64,000 bases of DNA from NCBI RefSeq assembly GCF_003957515.1, contig NZ_RQXW01000013.1, positions 40,156-104,155 of the forward strand, written 5' to 3'. A program made the position numbers and the translations under genes. How positions within the stretch are numbered: position 1 is the first letter of the stretch; every line of letters begins with the position of its first letter. The DNA is from Amphritea opalescens. Lineage in GTDB: Bacteria; Pseudomonadota; Gammaproteobacteria; Pseudomonadales; Balneatricaceae. The notes beneath the pieces are model-generated. The model was not told the origin of the DNA, did not search any database, and saw nothing but the letters and a program-made list of their open reading frames with translations. Shown piece by piece: positions 19,381 to 28,453 of the stretch.

Positions 19381-20130
19381 ATGAAAGTACTGGTCGCGAT
19401 AAAGCGCGTTGTCGATGCCAACGTAAAAATACGAGTTAAGCCTGATAATTCCGGTGTTGATTTAGCTAACGTGAAAATGGCGATCAATCCGTTTTGCGAA
19501 ATTGCGGTTGAAGAAGCGATTCGTTTAAAGGAAAAAGGGATCGCTAGTGAAGTGTTGGTGGTGAGCGTTGGTGATGATCGTTGTCAAGAACAGCTGAGAA
19601 CCGCGCTGGCGTTGGGTGCTGACCGTGCCGTGCAGATTAAAACTGATGTTGCGGTTGAGTCGTTAGGTGTCGCTAAGTTGCTGAACGCTATTGTGACAAA
19701 GGAAGAGTGCGGTCTCGTTATATTGGGTAAGCAATCGATCGATAGTGACAATAACCAAACAGGACAGATGCTCGCAGCTATCGGCAATATGCCGCAAGGT
19801 ACTTTTGCCTCTGAAATTGAGTTCGAAGAGGGTGAAGTACGGGTGACACGTGAAGTCGATGGTGGATTGCAAAAGGTTTCTTTGGCTTTGCCCGCGGTGA
19901 TTACAACGGATTTACGTTTGAACGAGCCTCGTTTTGCGTCTCTTCCGAACATTATGAAAGCGAAGCGCAAGCCTTTAGAGGTGTTGTCCCCAGAAGGTCT
20001 GAATGTTGATGTGACGCCCCGTCTAACCACTGTCAGTGTAGTTAGCCCATCGGAGCGACAAGCCGGTGTTATTGTCAGCAGTGTTGCTGAGTTAGTTGAA
20101 AAACTGAAAACAGAAGCGGGAGTACTTTAA
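19381..20130 (+). CDS. etfB: Electron transfer flavoprotein, beta subunit
   Basis: AMP-binding beta subunit of the ETF heterodimer (249 residues, normal length). Signature features are [19 protein letters not shown] at the N-terminus, [18 protein letters not shown] and [21 protein letters not shown] Shine-Dalgarno precedes ATG 19381. It is the first gene of the operon, one base from etfA. Sitting with dimethylglycine dehydrogenase, it most likely receives electrons from that flavoenzyme and passes them to ETF-quinone oxidoreductase. Confidence 0.95.
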   Translation: MKVLVAIKRVVDANVKIRVKPDNSGVDLANVKMAINPFCEIAVEEAIRLKEKGIASEVLVVSVGDDRCQEQLRTALALGADRAVQIKTDVAVESLGVAKLLNAIVTKEECGLVILGKQSIDSDNNQTGQMLAAIGNMPQGTFASEIEFEEGEVRVTREVDGGLQKVSLALPAVITTDLRLNEPRFASLPNIMKAKRKPLEVLSPEGLNVDVTPRLTTVSVVSPSERQAGVIVSSVAELVEKLKTEAGVL

Positions 20131-20131
20131 G

Positions 20132-21088
20132 ATGACAGCCTCTATTTTAGTGATTGCCGATCACAATAATGAACAATTGAATGCCGCGACACTGAATACC
20201 TTGCAAGCGGCGGTTGAGCTGAAAGCAAAGACGGGATCTCCGATCACTGTTCTCGTGGCAGGAGCTCAATGTGAAGCTGTTGCTCAACAGGCGGCTGCTG
20301 TATCGGTTGTCGATAAAGTCGTATTGATTGAGGATGACGCGCTGAGCAGCCAACTAGCCGAAAGTGTTGCGCCTGCCGTGATTACGCTGACTAATGCAGC
20401 GACGTATAGCCATATTCTGTGTGCCGCCACGACCTTTGGTAAAGATCTGTTGCCACGGGTGGCGGCTTTATTAGATGTTTCGCAGATCTCTGAGATTATT
20501 GAGGTGGTTGATGCGGATACGTTTGTGCGTCCTATCTACGCCGGTAATGCGTTGGCAACGATTAAGAGTAGTGATGCGATAAAAGTGCTAACAGTGCGTG
20601 GTACGGCGTTCGATGCGGTTGCTGCCACCGGCGGCGCAGCTGAGCAGAGCCGTTTCAGCGTGAGCAATAGTAATGAGATGTCGCGCTTTGTGAGTGAAGA
20701 AAAAACGCTGTCTGAGCGTCCGGATTTAACCTCCGCCGCGATTATTATCTCCGGTGGTCGAGGCATGCAAAGTGGTGATAACTTCCCGATGCTAGAGAAA
20801 GTGGCCGATAAGCTCGGTGCGGCGGTGGGTGCATCCCGTGCTGCGGTTGATGCGGGTTTCGTCTCAAACGATATGCAAGTAGGTCAGACCGGTAAAATTG
20901 TTGCGCCTGATCTTTATATTGCGGTGGGTATTTCCGGCGCGATTCAGCATCTGGCTGGCATGAAAGACTCTAAAGTGATTGTCGCCATCAACAAAGATGT
21001 TGAAGCACCGATCTTTGGCGTTGCTGATTATGGTTTGGTGGCTGATCTGTTTGAGGCCGTACCCGAACTTGAACAGACACTGAGCTAA
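20132..21088 (+). CDS. etfA: Electron transfer flavoprotein, alpha subunit
   Basis: FAD-binding alpha subunit (318 residues). The N-terminal domain pairs with EtfB. The C-terminal FAD domain has SGGRGMQSGDNF, AAVGASRAAVDAGF, the GQTGKIVAPDLYIAVGISGAIQH motif region (positions about 250-275) and a terminal GVADYGLVADLFEAVPELE. It begins one base after etfB and is followed by an inverted repeat and then purU, so the three probably share one transcript. Confidence 0.95.
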   Translation: MTASILVIADHNNEQLNAATLNTLQAAVELKAKTGSPITVLVAGAQCEAVAQQAAAVSVVDKVVLIEDDALSSQLAESVAPAVITLTNAATYSHILCAATTFGKDLLPRVAALLDVSQISEIIEVVDADTFVRPIYAGNALATIKSSDAIKVLTVRGTAFDAVAATGGAAEQSRFSVSNSNEMSRFVSEEKTLSERPDLTSAAIIISGGRGMQSGDNFPMLEKVADKLGAAVGASRAAVDAGFVSNDMQVGQTGKIVAPDLYIAVGISGAIQHLAGMKDSKVIVAINKDVEAPIFGVADYGLVADLFEAVPELEQTLS

Positions 21089-21111
21089 TTCGTTTCTATC
21101 AATTGCACGGC

Positions 21112-21145
21112 TGTAACAGCGCTGACGTTTTGCAGGGCTGTTACA
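21112..21145 (+). repeat. Intercistronic hairpin between etfA and purU
   Basis: TGTAACAGC and GCTGTTACA form a perfect 9-bp inverted repeat around a 16-nt loop. There is no T-run, so it is more likely an mRNA processing/stability element than a terminator. It ends 16 bp before the purU start codon. Confidence 0.65.
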
Positions 21146-21161
21146 TTTAAGGATAAAGACC

Positions 21162-22016
21162 ATGAATCGTACTTATCGTTTAATTCTCGACTGCCCAGAC
21201 CAGGTCGGTATTGTTACTCGCGTTGCTGAAATGATTACTCGGCATGGTGGTTGGATATCAGAGGCTGCTCACCATTCCGATGTAGAAAGCCAACGTTTTT
21301 TTTCCCGGTTTGAGATCCAGGCAGATTCACTGTCATTTGGTATCGAGACACTGCGTGAAAAGTTTGCACCGATGATCGAAGAGTACCAGATGAATTTTAA
21401 TCTCATCGATAGTTGTCAGCCGAAGAAAGTCATATTGATGGCGAGTAAAGGGAGCCATTGCTTATCTGATCTGCTCGATCGCTGGAGAAGCAATGATCTC
21501 GACTGCGAAATCAGCTGTGTTATTTCTAACCATACCGATATGCAAGGGTTGGTCGAGTGGTACGGCATACCCTATCACCATGTTGTGATTGATAAAGACA
21601 ATAAAGCTCCAGGCTTTGCGCAGGTGGAAGCTTTAGTCGATGAGTATCAGGCAGACTGCATCGTGCTTGCCCGTTATATGCAGATTTTGCCTCAGGTGTT
21701 ATGTGAGAAATATCGTCATAAAGTGATCAATATCCACCATAGTTTTTTACCCTCTTTTATCGGCGCTAAGCCTTATCATCAAGCTTCCCGTCGTGGCGTG
21801 AAACTGATCGGTGCAACCTGCCATTATGTGACGGAGCAGTTGGACGAAGGCCCCATCATTGATCAGGACGTGGTGCGTGTGACCCACAGTGACAAGGTCG
21901 AAGACCTTGTGCGATTGGGTAAAGATGTTGAGAAAACAGTGCTCGCGCGCGGTTTACGACATCACTTAGAGGATCGTATTTTAGTACACGGTAATAAAAC
22001 AGTCGTCTTCAGCTAA
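21162..22016 (+). CDS. purU: Formyltetrahydrofolate deformylase
   Basis: Hydrolyses 10-formyl-THF to formate and THF. The 284-residue protein has an N-terminal ACT domain (RLILDCPDQVGIVTRVAE) and a formyltransferase-like catalytic domain. Active-site residues are in NIHHSFLPSF and the Asp in QLDEGPIIDQD. The AAGGAT Shine-Dalgarno fits ATG 21162. In this operon it would regenerate free THF from C1 units released by N-demethylation, rather than serving purine synthesis. Confidence 0.95.
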   Translation: MNRTYRLILDCPDQVGIVTRVAEMITRHGGWISEAAHHSDVESQRFFSRFEIQADSLSFGIETLREKFAPMIEEYQMNFNLIDSCQPKKVILMASKGSHCLSDLLDRWRSNDLDCEISCVISNHTDMQGLVEWYGIPYHHVVIDKDNKAPGFAQVEALVDEYQADCIVLARYMQILPQVLCEKYRHKVINIHHSFLPSFIGAKPYHQASRRGVKLIGATCHYVTEQLDEGPIIDQDVVRVTHSDKVEDLVRLGKDVEKTVLARGLRHHLEDRILVHGNKTVVFS

Positions 22017-22067
22017 ATACTTGACCAACTTAACCTGAGCAGTGTCGCCGGGTTTTGGAGAAATATA

Positions 22068-24533
22068 ATGACTAAACAAGAATCATCTATTCAACTGCCG
22101 ACGTCCGCTCAGGTGGTTATCGTTGGCGGTGGTATTATCGGCTGTAGTGTGGCCTATCACCTGACTAAGCTTGGGTTTACCGATGTCGTACTATTGGAAC
22201 GTCGGCAATTGACCTGTGGCACAACATGGCATGCGGCAGGGCTAGTACCTACACTGCGGGCTACCTATAACATGTCGATGCTGGCTAATTACAGTGCGAC
22301 CTTATATGACCAGTTGGAAGCTGAAACCGGGCAAGGTACAGGCTTTGTGCGTAATGGTTCACTGACCATAGCGACTAACCGTGAACGTCTAGCCGAGTTG
22401 AAACGCGGAGCGTCGATGGCGAAGGTTGCCGGTTTTCCTTGTGATGTGATTTCACCGGAACAGGCGAAAGAGCTTTGGCCATTGATGAATGTGGATGACG
22501 TGCTGGGTGCTATCCATCTGCCGATGGATGGCATGACTAATCCGGTCGACGTCACACAGGCATTGGCTAAAGGTGCCCGCTTGGGTGGAGCCAAAATCAT
22601 CGAAGGCGTTAAAGTGCTGGATATGAAAATACGCGATGGTAAAGCGGCGGGCGTGATTACCGAACAGGGTGATATTGATGCCGAATACGTCGTTAACTGT
22701 TCTGGCATGTGGGCGCGGGAGTTTGGTCGCAAAGCGGGTGTGAATGTGCCTTTGCATGCGGCTGAGCATTTCTATGTGGTTACCGAAAATATGCCAGAAC
22801 TCACCCGTGGTTTACCGACGATGCGTGATATGGATGGCTATTGTTATTACAAAGAAGATGCCGGCAAAATACTCGTCGGGATGTTTGAACCAAATGCTAA
22901 GCCTTGGGGCATGAACGGCATACCGGAAGACTTTTTCTTTGATCAGCTACCGGATGACTTTGAACACCTAGAGCCTTATCTAGAAGCGGCGATGCATCGC
23001 TTACCTATCTTGGAACGCACCGGCTTGCAGGTGTTTTTCAATGGGCCGGAATCTTTTACACCGGATGATCGTTATCACTTGGGAGAGGCACCTGAGTTGC
23101 GTAACTATTTTGTCGCAGCGGGCTTTAACTCGGTAGGTATTCAGTCCGCAGGTGGTGCAGGTAAGATGCTCGCCGAATGGATTCATAAAGGCCATGCGCC
23201 ACAGGATCTATGGGATGTGGATATTCGCCGAAATCTGCCCTTCCAAGGCACGCAAAAATATCTCGAAGAGCGGACCACTGAATCCTTAGGCTTGTTATAT
23301 GAAACACACTTCCCCTTTAAGCAGTTTAAAACCGCCCGGGGTGTGCGTCGTTCAGTGCTGCATGATCAATTAAAAGCACAGGGTGCTGTCTTTGGTGTCG
23401 AAAGCGGTTGGGAGCGAGCTAACTGGTTTGCAAATGAAGGACAAACTGCAGAGTATGAGCTCTCGTTCGGTCGGCAAAACTGGTTCGACAATAACCGCGC
23501 AGAACATGAAGCCGTACGGACGTCGGTTGGCGTGATTGATCAGAGTTCGTTTTCTAAATATCAGATAGAAGGGCCTGATGCAGAAGCCTTCCTGAACCGA
23601 ATTTGCAGCAACAATGTATCGGTAAATGTGGGTAAGATGGTGTATACCCAGTGGCTCAATGAGCGCGGTGGTATTGAAGCGGATGTCACCGTGACGCGTT
23701 TAGCTCAGGATTGTTACTTAGTGGTGTCCGGTGCTGCTTGCCAAACCCGTGATATGGATTGGCTGCGGCGCAATAAACCGGATAATGCGTTCGTCGTCTT
23801 TACCGATGTCACCTCGGCTTATGCGGTGGTAACCGTGATGGGACCGAAATCCCGTGACACCTTGAGCAAACTGACTAACGCCGATATGTCCCACGAAGAG
23901 TTTCCGTTCGGCACATCTCAAGAGATTGAATTGGGTTACGCGATCGTTCGTGCATCCCGTATCACCTATGTGGGTGAATTAGGCTGGGAGCTATATATAC
24001 CGACCGAATATGCACCGAGCGTGTATGAGTTGTTGATGGAAGCGGGTGAAGAGTTTGGGATTAAGCCTTATGGTTATCACACCATGAATTCATTGCGAAT
24101 GGAAAAATGCTATCGCCATTGGGGACATGATATTACCGATGAGGATACTGCTTTGGAGGCCGGACTCGGATTTGCGTCTGACTTTGAAAAAGAGGGCGGC
24201 TTTATTGGTAAAGAGGCATTGCTAGCGCAGAAAGCGGCGGGCCCTCTGAAGAAACGTTTTGTGGCGTTTTTATTCGAGAATCCGGAACCACTGTGTTATC
24301 ACGAAGAGCCAATCTACGCGAATGGCAAGATCGTTGGGCGTACCACTGCCGGTATGTTTGGCCATACCGTGGGGGCAACGGTGGCGATGGGATATGTTGT
24401 CAATGATGACGGTGTGACGAAGGAGTGGTTGGATAATACGGATTTCGAGATAGAGGTTGAGTGTGAACGTTATGCGGTAAAACCATCGTTTCGTTCACTT
24501 TATGACCCTGCCATGGAAAAAATTAAGTGTTAA
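22068..24533 (+). CDS. Dimethylglycine dehydrogenase-type FAD/folate oxidoreductase
   Basis: An 821-residue enzyme predicted to demethylate dimethylglycine (or sarcosine), giving 5,10-methylene-THF and reduced FAD. The N-terminal DAO domain has the dinucleotide motif VVIVGGGIIGCSVAYHL. TTWHAAGL contains His55, aligning with the His that binds FAD covalently in mammalian dimethylglycine and sarcosine dehydrogenases. An FAO-M linker domain lies around 375-435, followed by GCV_T folate domains at about 435-815 (GYHTMNSLRMEKCYRHWG; FIGKEALLAQK; AGMFGHTVGATVAMGYV). Operon partners etfBA accept the electrons, and folD and purU process the folate product. Dimethylglycine versus sarcosine cannot be settled from sequence alone. 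Confidence 0.88.
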   Translation: MTKQESSIQLPTSAQVVIVGGGIIGCSVAYHLTKLGFTDVVLLERRQLTCGTTWHAAGLVPTLRATYNMSMLANYSATLYDQLEAETGQGTGFVRNGSLTIATNRERLAELKRGASMAKVAGFPCDVISPEQAKELWPLMNVDDVLGAIHLPMDGMTNPVDVTQALAKGARLGGAKIIEGVKVLDMKIRDGKAAGVITEQGDIDAEYVVNCSGMWAREFGRKAGVNVPLHAAEHFYVVTENMPELTRGLPTMRDMDGYCYYKEDAGKILVGMFEPNAKPWGMNGIPEDFFFDQLPDDFEHLEPYLEAAMHRLPILERTGLQVFFNGPESFTPDDRYHLGEAPELRNYFVAAGFNSVGIQSAGGAGKMLAEWIHKGHAPQDLWDVDIRRNLPFQGTQKYLEERTTESLGLLYETHFPFKQFKTARGVRRSVLHDQLKAQGAVFGVESGWERANWFANEGQTAEYELSFGRQNWFDNNRAEHEAVRTSVGVIDQSSFSKYQIEGPDAEAFLNRICSNNVSVNVGKMVYTQWLNERGGIEADVTVTRLAQDCYLVVSGAACQTRDMDWLRRNKPDNAFVVFTDVTSAYAVVTVMGPKSRDTLSKLTNADMSHEEFPFGTSQEIELGYAIVRASRITYVGELGWELYIPTEYAPSVYELLMEAGEEFGIKPYGYHTMNSLRMEKCYRHWGHDITDEDTALEAGLGFASDFEKEGGFIGKEALLAQKAAGPLKKRFVAFLFENPEPLCYHEEPIYANGKIVGRTTAGMFGHTVGATVAMGYVVNDDGVTKEWLDNTDFEIEVECERYAVKPSFRSLYDPAMEKIKC

Positions 24534-24566
24534 TAGCGCATGACTATGACATCTGAGCAATAAAAC

Positions 24567-24655
24567 GTACCATACAGCCTATCGATGAATGTCACAGAGT
24601 ACCGTTAATGACGGTCAGAGACATATCCTGAAATAGGCTGTGTGGTATTTTTTAT
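24567..24655 (+). promoter_or_regulatory. Large two-tier stem-loop with T-run upstream of folD
   Basis: The left arm (24567-24582, ending ACCATACAGCCTAT) pairs with the right arm (24633-24648, ATAGGCTGTGTGGTAT) over about 14-15 bp with one wobble. A 50-nt loop between them contains its own ACCGT-taatg-ACGGT hairpin. TTTTTTAT follows. It looks like a partial terminator or attenuator between the dehydrogenase and folD. It does not match a riboswitch class I know. Confidence 0.55.
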
Positions 24656-24696
24656 CTAGATTTTAGTTAGCGAAGAATAATGAAGAGGTTTGATTG

Positions 24697-25566
24697 ATGT
24701 CTGCATTGATTTTAGACGGCAAGGCTCTGGCGAAAAGCCGTGAGCAACAATTACACGCCGCTGTGAAAAAGTTTCAGGATGGAGGTGGTTTACAGCCCGT
24801 ATTGGCGACTATTCTCGTGGGTGATGATCCTTCGTCCGCGACTTATGTGCAGATGAAAGTTAATGCTTGTGCCCGAGTGGGTATGGGCTCTCGTTTTATT
24901 AGCTTGCCAGCCTCTACAACAACAGATCAATTGCTGGAAAAGATTGATCAGCTGAATAACGATACCGAGGTCTGCGGAATCCTGCTGCAACATCCCGTGC
25001 CAGAACAGATTGATGAGCGCGCCTGCTTTGATGCGATCGCTATCGAGAAAGATGTGGATGGGGTGACAACTCAAGGTTTTGGCTTGATGGCGATGGGAGA
25101 GCCTGCTTTTGGCTCGGCAACCCCTGCCGGTATCATGACCTTGCTGAAGCATTATGATGTTGAGATTTCGGGTAAACACGCGGTTGTGCTCGGGCGTAGT
25201 CCTATTTTAGGTAAGCCGATGGCGGCGATGTTGTTAAATGCCAATGCGACCGTCACTATTTGTCATTCAAGAACCCAAAACTTAGCAGCATTGGTTGCTC
25301 AGGCCGATATCGTTGTCGGTGCCGTAGGGCAACCGGAGCTGATAAAAGCTGACTGGATTAAGGATGGCGCCGTGGTTGTCGATGCCGGTTATCATGCCGG
25401 CGGTGTTGGGGATATCGAAAAAACAGGTCTGCAAGAACGTGTTGCTGCGCTTACCCCCGTGCCGGGCGGTGTTGGGCCGATGACCATTAATGCCCTGATC
25501 AGCCATACCTTGGAATCAGCACAAAGACTCGAATTGTCGACAGTACATCCTAATACTGTCGAATGA
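24697..25566 (+). CDS. folD: Bifunctional methylene-THF dehydrogenase/cyclohydrolase
   Basis: Converts 5,10-methylene-THF through methenyl-THF to 10-formyl-THF with NADP+. The 289-residue protein has the catalytic Tyr/Lys in [27 protein letters not shown], the Rossmann motif [14 protein letters not shown] and the closing [18 protein letters not shown] 24697 is preferred over the adjacent TTG 24694. Its position after dimethylglycine dehydrogenase suggests a copy dedicated to N-methyl-derived C1 units; a second housekeeping folD elsewhere would be expected. Confidence 0.94.
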   Translation: MSALILDGKALAKSREQQLHAAVKKFQDGGGLQPVLATILVGDDPSSATYVQMKVNACARVGMGSRFISLPASTTTDQLLEKIDQLNNDTEVCGILLQHPVPEQIDERACFDAIAIEKDVDGVTTQGFGLMAMGEPAFGSATPAGIMTLLKHYDVEISGKHAVVLGRSPILGKPMAAMLLNANATVTICHSRTQNLAALVAQADIVVGAVGQPELIKADWIKDGAVVVDAGYHAGGVGDIEKTGLQERVAALTPVPGGVGPMTINALISHTLESAQRLELSTVHPNTVE

Positions 25567-25587
25567 TATCGCTAAGCATGAGTTGCC

Positions 25588-25621
25588 CTAAAGAAGATTC
25601 AAAAGACTGAATCTTCTTTAG
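25588..25621. terminator. Perfect 13-bp inverted repeat between convergent genes
   Basis: CTAAAGAAGATTC and GAATCTTCTTTAG flank an 8-nt loop. It lies between the ends of folD and the leftward regulator and most likely terminates transcription from one or both sides, although the T-run is short. Confidence 0.65.
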
Positions 25622-25700
25622 ATGAGCGAGTTTTTATAGCGAGAGCGGGCAGAGAGTATGATGCTTTGTTCTCGTTTACTATTTCAGCGATGACGGCAAA

Positions 25701-26291
25701 TCAATAGCCGCCGATGATGGTCCACACAACCACCGCTTCTTCCGTTTCTGATGCGTTGCCGACACGGTAATTTTCATCGCCGTACAGTGTAAAGCTATCG
25801 CCTGCATTGAGTATAAATCGGTTATCTTCTATCCATAAGGAGAGGGCGCCGGACTGTACTAGCCCACCTTCTTCGCCTTTCATTTTACGAGACTCACTGT
25901 TTGTGACGCCAGGAGCAAAGGTGGTCAGAATCATTTTGAGTTGCCCCGAGAGTTGCGGGGATAATAATTCTTCCCGTATACCGCTGTCGGAGAAATTTAA
26001 GCTGCGTCGATTGTCTTTACGGACAATATGATTAAGCTCATCGAGTGGTACCTCTCTATCTGAATGGAAGAACCAACTGATCTGCACACCTAACACATCA
26101 CTGATCGCTTGCAGAACAGGAATGGGTAAAGAGGACACGCCTCGTTCAACCTGACTCACATAACCGACGGATCGTTGGATGCTTTCTGCCATCTCAATGA
26201 GCGTAATGTTTTTGGCTTTACGTAAATCTCGGATTTGACGGCCAATACGTAGATTTTCCTGATCCGCCGCTTCCTTTCTATTTTTAGTCAT
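25701..26291 (-). CDS. XRE-family transcriptional regulator with C-terminal cupin domain
   Basis: A 196-residue regulator. A helix-turn-helix at about 18-70 (RDLRKAKNITLIEMAESIQ; VGYVSQVERGVSSLPIP) is followed by a cupin sensor domain at about 110-196 (GALSLWIEDNRFILNAGDSFTLYGDENY). XRE-cupin proteins often control amine, polyamine or betaine catabolism. Convergent with the etf-purU-dehydrogenase-folD operon, it is the likely regulator of that operon, but the ligand and operator are unproven. Confidence 0.85.
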   Translation of the reverse strand: MTKNRKEAADQENLRIGRQIRDLRKAKNITLIEMAESIQRSVGYVSQVERGVSSLPIPVLQAISDVLGVQISWFFHSDREVPLDELNHIVRKDNRRSLNFSDSGIREELLSPQLSGQLKMILTTFAPGVTNSESRKMKGEEGGLVQSGALSLWIEDNRFILNAGDSFTLYGDENYRVGNASETEEAVVVWTIIGGY

Positions 26292-26735
26292 AGACTCAAG
26301 TCACATGCTTTATTTTTCACGCTGAAGTTAGCTGTGAATTTTAATAAAAAAATTTCACGATTACACTGTTTTAAATCACTTATGAAAAAATAAGATGGAT
26401 TAAAGATAACGGTGAATGGACCGGGTCTTTTGTGATGTGCCAGCATGATCTGTAGTAAACAATATTGAGGTGTTACTGCCGAGGTAATCCCTATAAGTCA
26501 GATCACTGCTTAGGCTATAAAACATTGGGTAAGGCCAACATAGATTGCAATATAGGTAATAAGGAAGAGCAGCCTTGTTGATCAAAACGGTATTAACTTT
26601 GATTGAGAAGTGGAAGAGAGGAATACTGGGATAAAGCAGTGTTTGAGTGGAGCTATGCCTAGGTTATTAAGGCATACGTGTTATGGCTAGTCAGTAGCAC
26701 GTAATGGGCGTGTTTAAATGTAGGGGATATAAAAA
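26292..26735. other. Intergenic region between regulator gene and the OmpA-like gene
   Basis: AT-rich, about 440 bp, containing the leftward promoter region of the XRE-cupin gene. TTTCACG occurs twice near 26316 and 26352. No coding frame is credible; a 61-codon leftward frame at 26400-26585 has no ribosome site or recognisable protein character. Confidence 0.55.
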
Positions 26736-26775
26736 AACCGACTTACGGTCACAGTTGAATGACTATAAGTCGGTT
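26736..26775 (-). terminator. Terminator of the leftward OmpA-like gene
   Basis: AACCGACTTA and TAAGTCGGTT form a perfect 10-bp stem. Read leftward it is followed by TTTTTTT (A-run at 26731-26737 on the plus strand). Confidence 0.88.
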
Positions 26776-26823
26776 TGTATCAGAGGTTACGGGGATTAAC
26801 CGTCGTAACGCTCTAGTATTTTA

Positions 26824-27444
26824 TTACTGCTGTACTTTAACTTGCTTCTGACCGTCGATATTAACTTCTACGCGACGGTTTTCTGCTAGGCAAGACTTAC
26901 GTGATGCACCGGCATCAGTACAGCTTTTAACTGGGTTAGCTTCACCGAAAGAGTAAGTGACAACTTTTGCAGTATCGATACCAGCAGCGGCTAGAGCAGC
27001 ATCAACGGCTTCAACACGACGCTGAGAGAGTGCATCGTTATAAGCGTTGGTACCGATTGAATCGGTGTAACCTTTCAGTTCAATGCTGTTCAGCTTAGCC
27101 AGAGAGCCAACGTAGTTTACGATAGCGCTAACATCAGTCACTTTACTGCTGTCAAAGTCGAAGTAAACGATATGGCTTTCTTCAGCATCCATCATTTTCA
27201 TGACCATTTTAGGTGCTGGAGCTGGAGCTGGAGCAGGTGCTGGCGCAGCGGCTTCAGCGCCACATTCAACAGTTTTGTCTTCTTCTGTCCAGTAGCCATG
27301 TTGCCAGCATTCGCCGTAGCTAGTTTTCCAAACAGTATCGTTGCTGCTAGTTGCATAACCAGCGTTAGTTGGGTGTGCATTGGCAACAGCAGATAAACCC
27401 ATTGTTAGTGCCAGGGCGGTTGTAAGAGCTAATTTCTTCATCAT
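26824..27444 (-). CDS. OmpA-family outer-membrane/periplasmic protein
   Basis: A 206-residue protein without the OmpA beta-barrel. A signal peptide ends near ALA/NAH at about residue 24. A short segment with two Cys follows (GECWQHGYWTEEDKTVECG), then an Ala-Pro hinge of six repeats and an OmpA-like peptidoglycan-binding domain (YFDFDSSKVT; LKGYTDSIGTNAYNDALSQRR; GEANPVKSC; ENRRVEVNI). An AAGGA Shine-Dalgarno fits ATG 27444 rather than the ATG 6 bp upstream. An extended -10 lies about 35 bp before the start. It probably anchors the outer membrane to peptidoglycan. Confidence 0.9.
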   Translation of the reverse strand: MMKKLALTTALALTMGLSAVANAHPTNAGYATSSNDTVWKTSYGECWQHGYWTEEDKTVECGAEAAAPAPAPAPAPAPKMVMKMMDAEESHIVYFDFDSSKVTDVSAIVNYVGSLAKLNSIELKGYTDSIGTNAYNDALSQRRVEAVDAALAAAGIDTAKVVTYSFGEANPVKSCTDAGASRKSCLAENRRVEVNIDGQKQVKVQQ

Positions 27445-27473
27445 AAACATCCTTATGTTTTAATTTTGATCTA

Positions 27474-27482
27474 TTTATACCA
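27474..27482 (-). promoter_or_regulatory. Extended -10 promoter element of the OmpA-like gene
   Basis: On the minus strand TGGTATAAA (TGn followed by TATAAA) lies about 30 bp upstream of the start codon. No good -35 is visible at 17 bp, as expected for an extended -10 promoter. Confidence 0.55.
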
Positions 27483-27546
27483 GCTCAACCTGAACCTAAG
27501 TTAAACAGAGTGGTCTGATACAGGTATTTAAACCTAAAAATCGTTT

Positions 27547-27846
27547 TTATGGTAAAACTTTTTTATAGGGTTTGACTGTTACTTGCTGGTAAACACCAGC
27601 ATCGATATAGGGGTCCTGATCTGCCCAAGACTGTGCTTGCTCAAGGGAAGCGAACTCGGCAATCACCAAACTGCCGGTGAAGCCTGCCGGACCGGGATCT
27701 TCACTGTCAATGGCTGGGTGAGGGCCTGCGACTAATAGACGTCCTTGGTCGCGCAAGGCTTCGAGTCGAGCAAGATGCTCGGAACGTACAGATAGACGTT
27801 TTTCCAGTGAGTCTGGTTTATCTTCACTAATAATGGCGTAAAACAT
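27547..27846 (-). CDS. yciI: YciI family protein
   Basis: A 99-residue YCII-domain protein with a ferredoxin-like alpha/beta fold: [57 protein letters not shown]. The conserved His/Asp pair of the family ([16 protein letters not shown]) is visible. The family is related to chlorine-dismutase-like and muconolactone-isomerase folds, but its cellular activity is unknown. It follows yciB with 10 bp between, as in E. coli, implying co-transcription. Confidence 0.9.
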   Translation of the reverse strand: MFYAIISEDKPDSLEKRLSVRSEHLARLEALRDQGRLLVAGPHPAIDSEDPGPAGFTGSLVIAEFASLEQAQSWADQDPYIDAGVYQQVTVKPYKKVLP

Positions 27847-27856
27847 TCTACAATCC

Positions 27857-28414
27857 TTAATTGTCGCTCTGGTTGCTGTTGCTTTCAGGGGTCATATGCT
27901 TGGATATGTAAAAGCCCTGAAGCAAGATAAAGACCAGTGTTAGGCCGAGCATACCGAACAACTTGAAATTAACCCACGTTTCTTCACTCATATTGTAGGC
28001 GACATAGATATTAATTGCCCCAAGAATTACATAAAAAATGATCCAGGCAATGTTTAATTGTTTCCAAGCGTAGCCAGGCATTTCGATCGCCCCGTTCATC
28101 AGCCGTTGAATAATCGTCTTCTCGCCAATAAATTGGCTGCCTAGAAAGGCTGCGGCGAATAGCCATGTGACAACGGTGGGCTTCCATTGAATGAAGGTTT
28201 TATCCTGAAAGAACACCGTTGCACCACCTAATACCACCACTAATGCAAGTGTAACTAATTGAATAGTCTCTATTTTGTGGGTTTTAAGCCAGGTATAAAG
28301 CATCTGTAGCAGGGTGGCTGGAATCAGAACAGCGGTGGCTAAAATAATATCATCGGTGCTTTTGTAGACAATAAAGAAGATAATGACCGGTAGAAAATCT
28401 AAAAGTAGTTTCAT
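27857..28414 (-). CDS. yciB: Inner-membrane-spanning protein YciB (septation protein A)
   Basis: A 185-residue integral membrane protein with about five predicted helices. It has the family start [20 protein letters not shown], then [20 protein letters not shown] and [19 protein letters not shown]. YciB in enterics interacts with division and elongation components and affects membrane potential and septation. It is divergent from the PHP gene with about 40 bp between. Confidence 0.93.
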   Translation of the reverse strand: MKLLLDFLPVIIFFIVYKSTDDIILATAVLIPATLLQMLYTWLKTHKIETIQLVTLALVVVLGGATVFFQDKTFIQWKPTVVTWLFAAAFLGSQFIGEKTIIQRLMNGAIEMPGYAWKQLNIAWIIFYVILGAINIYVAYNMSEETWVNFKLFGMLGLTLVFILLQGFYISKHMTPESNSNQSDN

Positions 28415-28453
28415 AACAACATTTTTTTGTTTAGGAAGTAGGGTGATTATAGA

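Noticed and set aside
19584..20030. A 148-codon leftward frame antisense to etfB
   Set aside because: It lies entirely within etfB, is low complexity in Ser/Thr, and has no upstream signals.
22289..22732. A 147-codon leftward frame antisense to the dehydrogenase
   Set aside because: It is a shadow of an intact conserved gene with no independent support.
24534..24696. Possible glycine or THF riboswitch before folD
   Set aside because: The conserved core sequences of those classes are not visible; only a stem-loop with a T-run can be supported, so it is reported as an unclassified element.
26400..26585. A 61-codon leftward frame upstream of the XRE-cupin gene
   Set aside because: No ribosome site and no family resemblance; AT-rich intergenic DNA gives such frames by chance.
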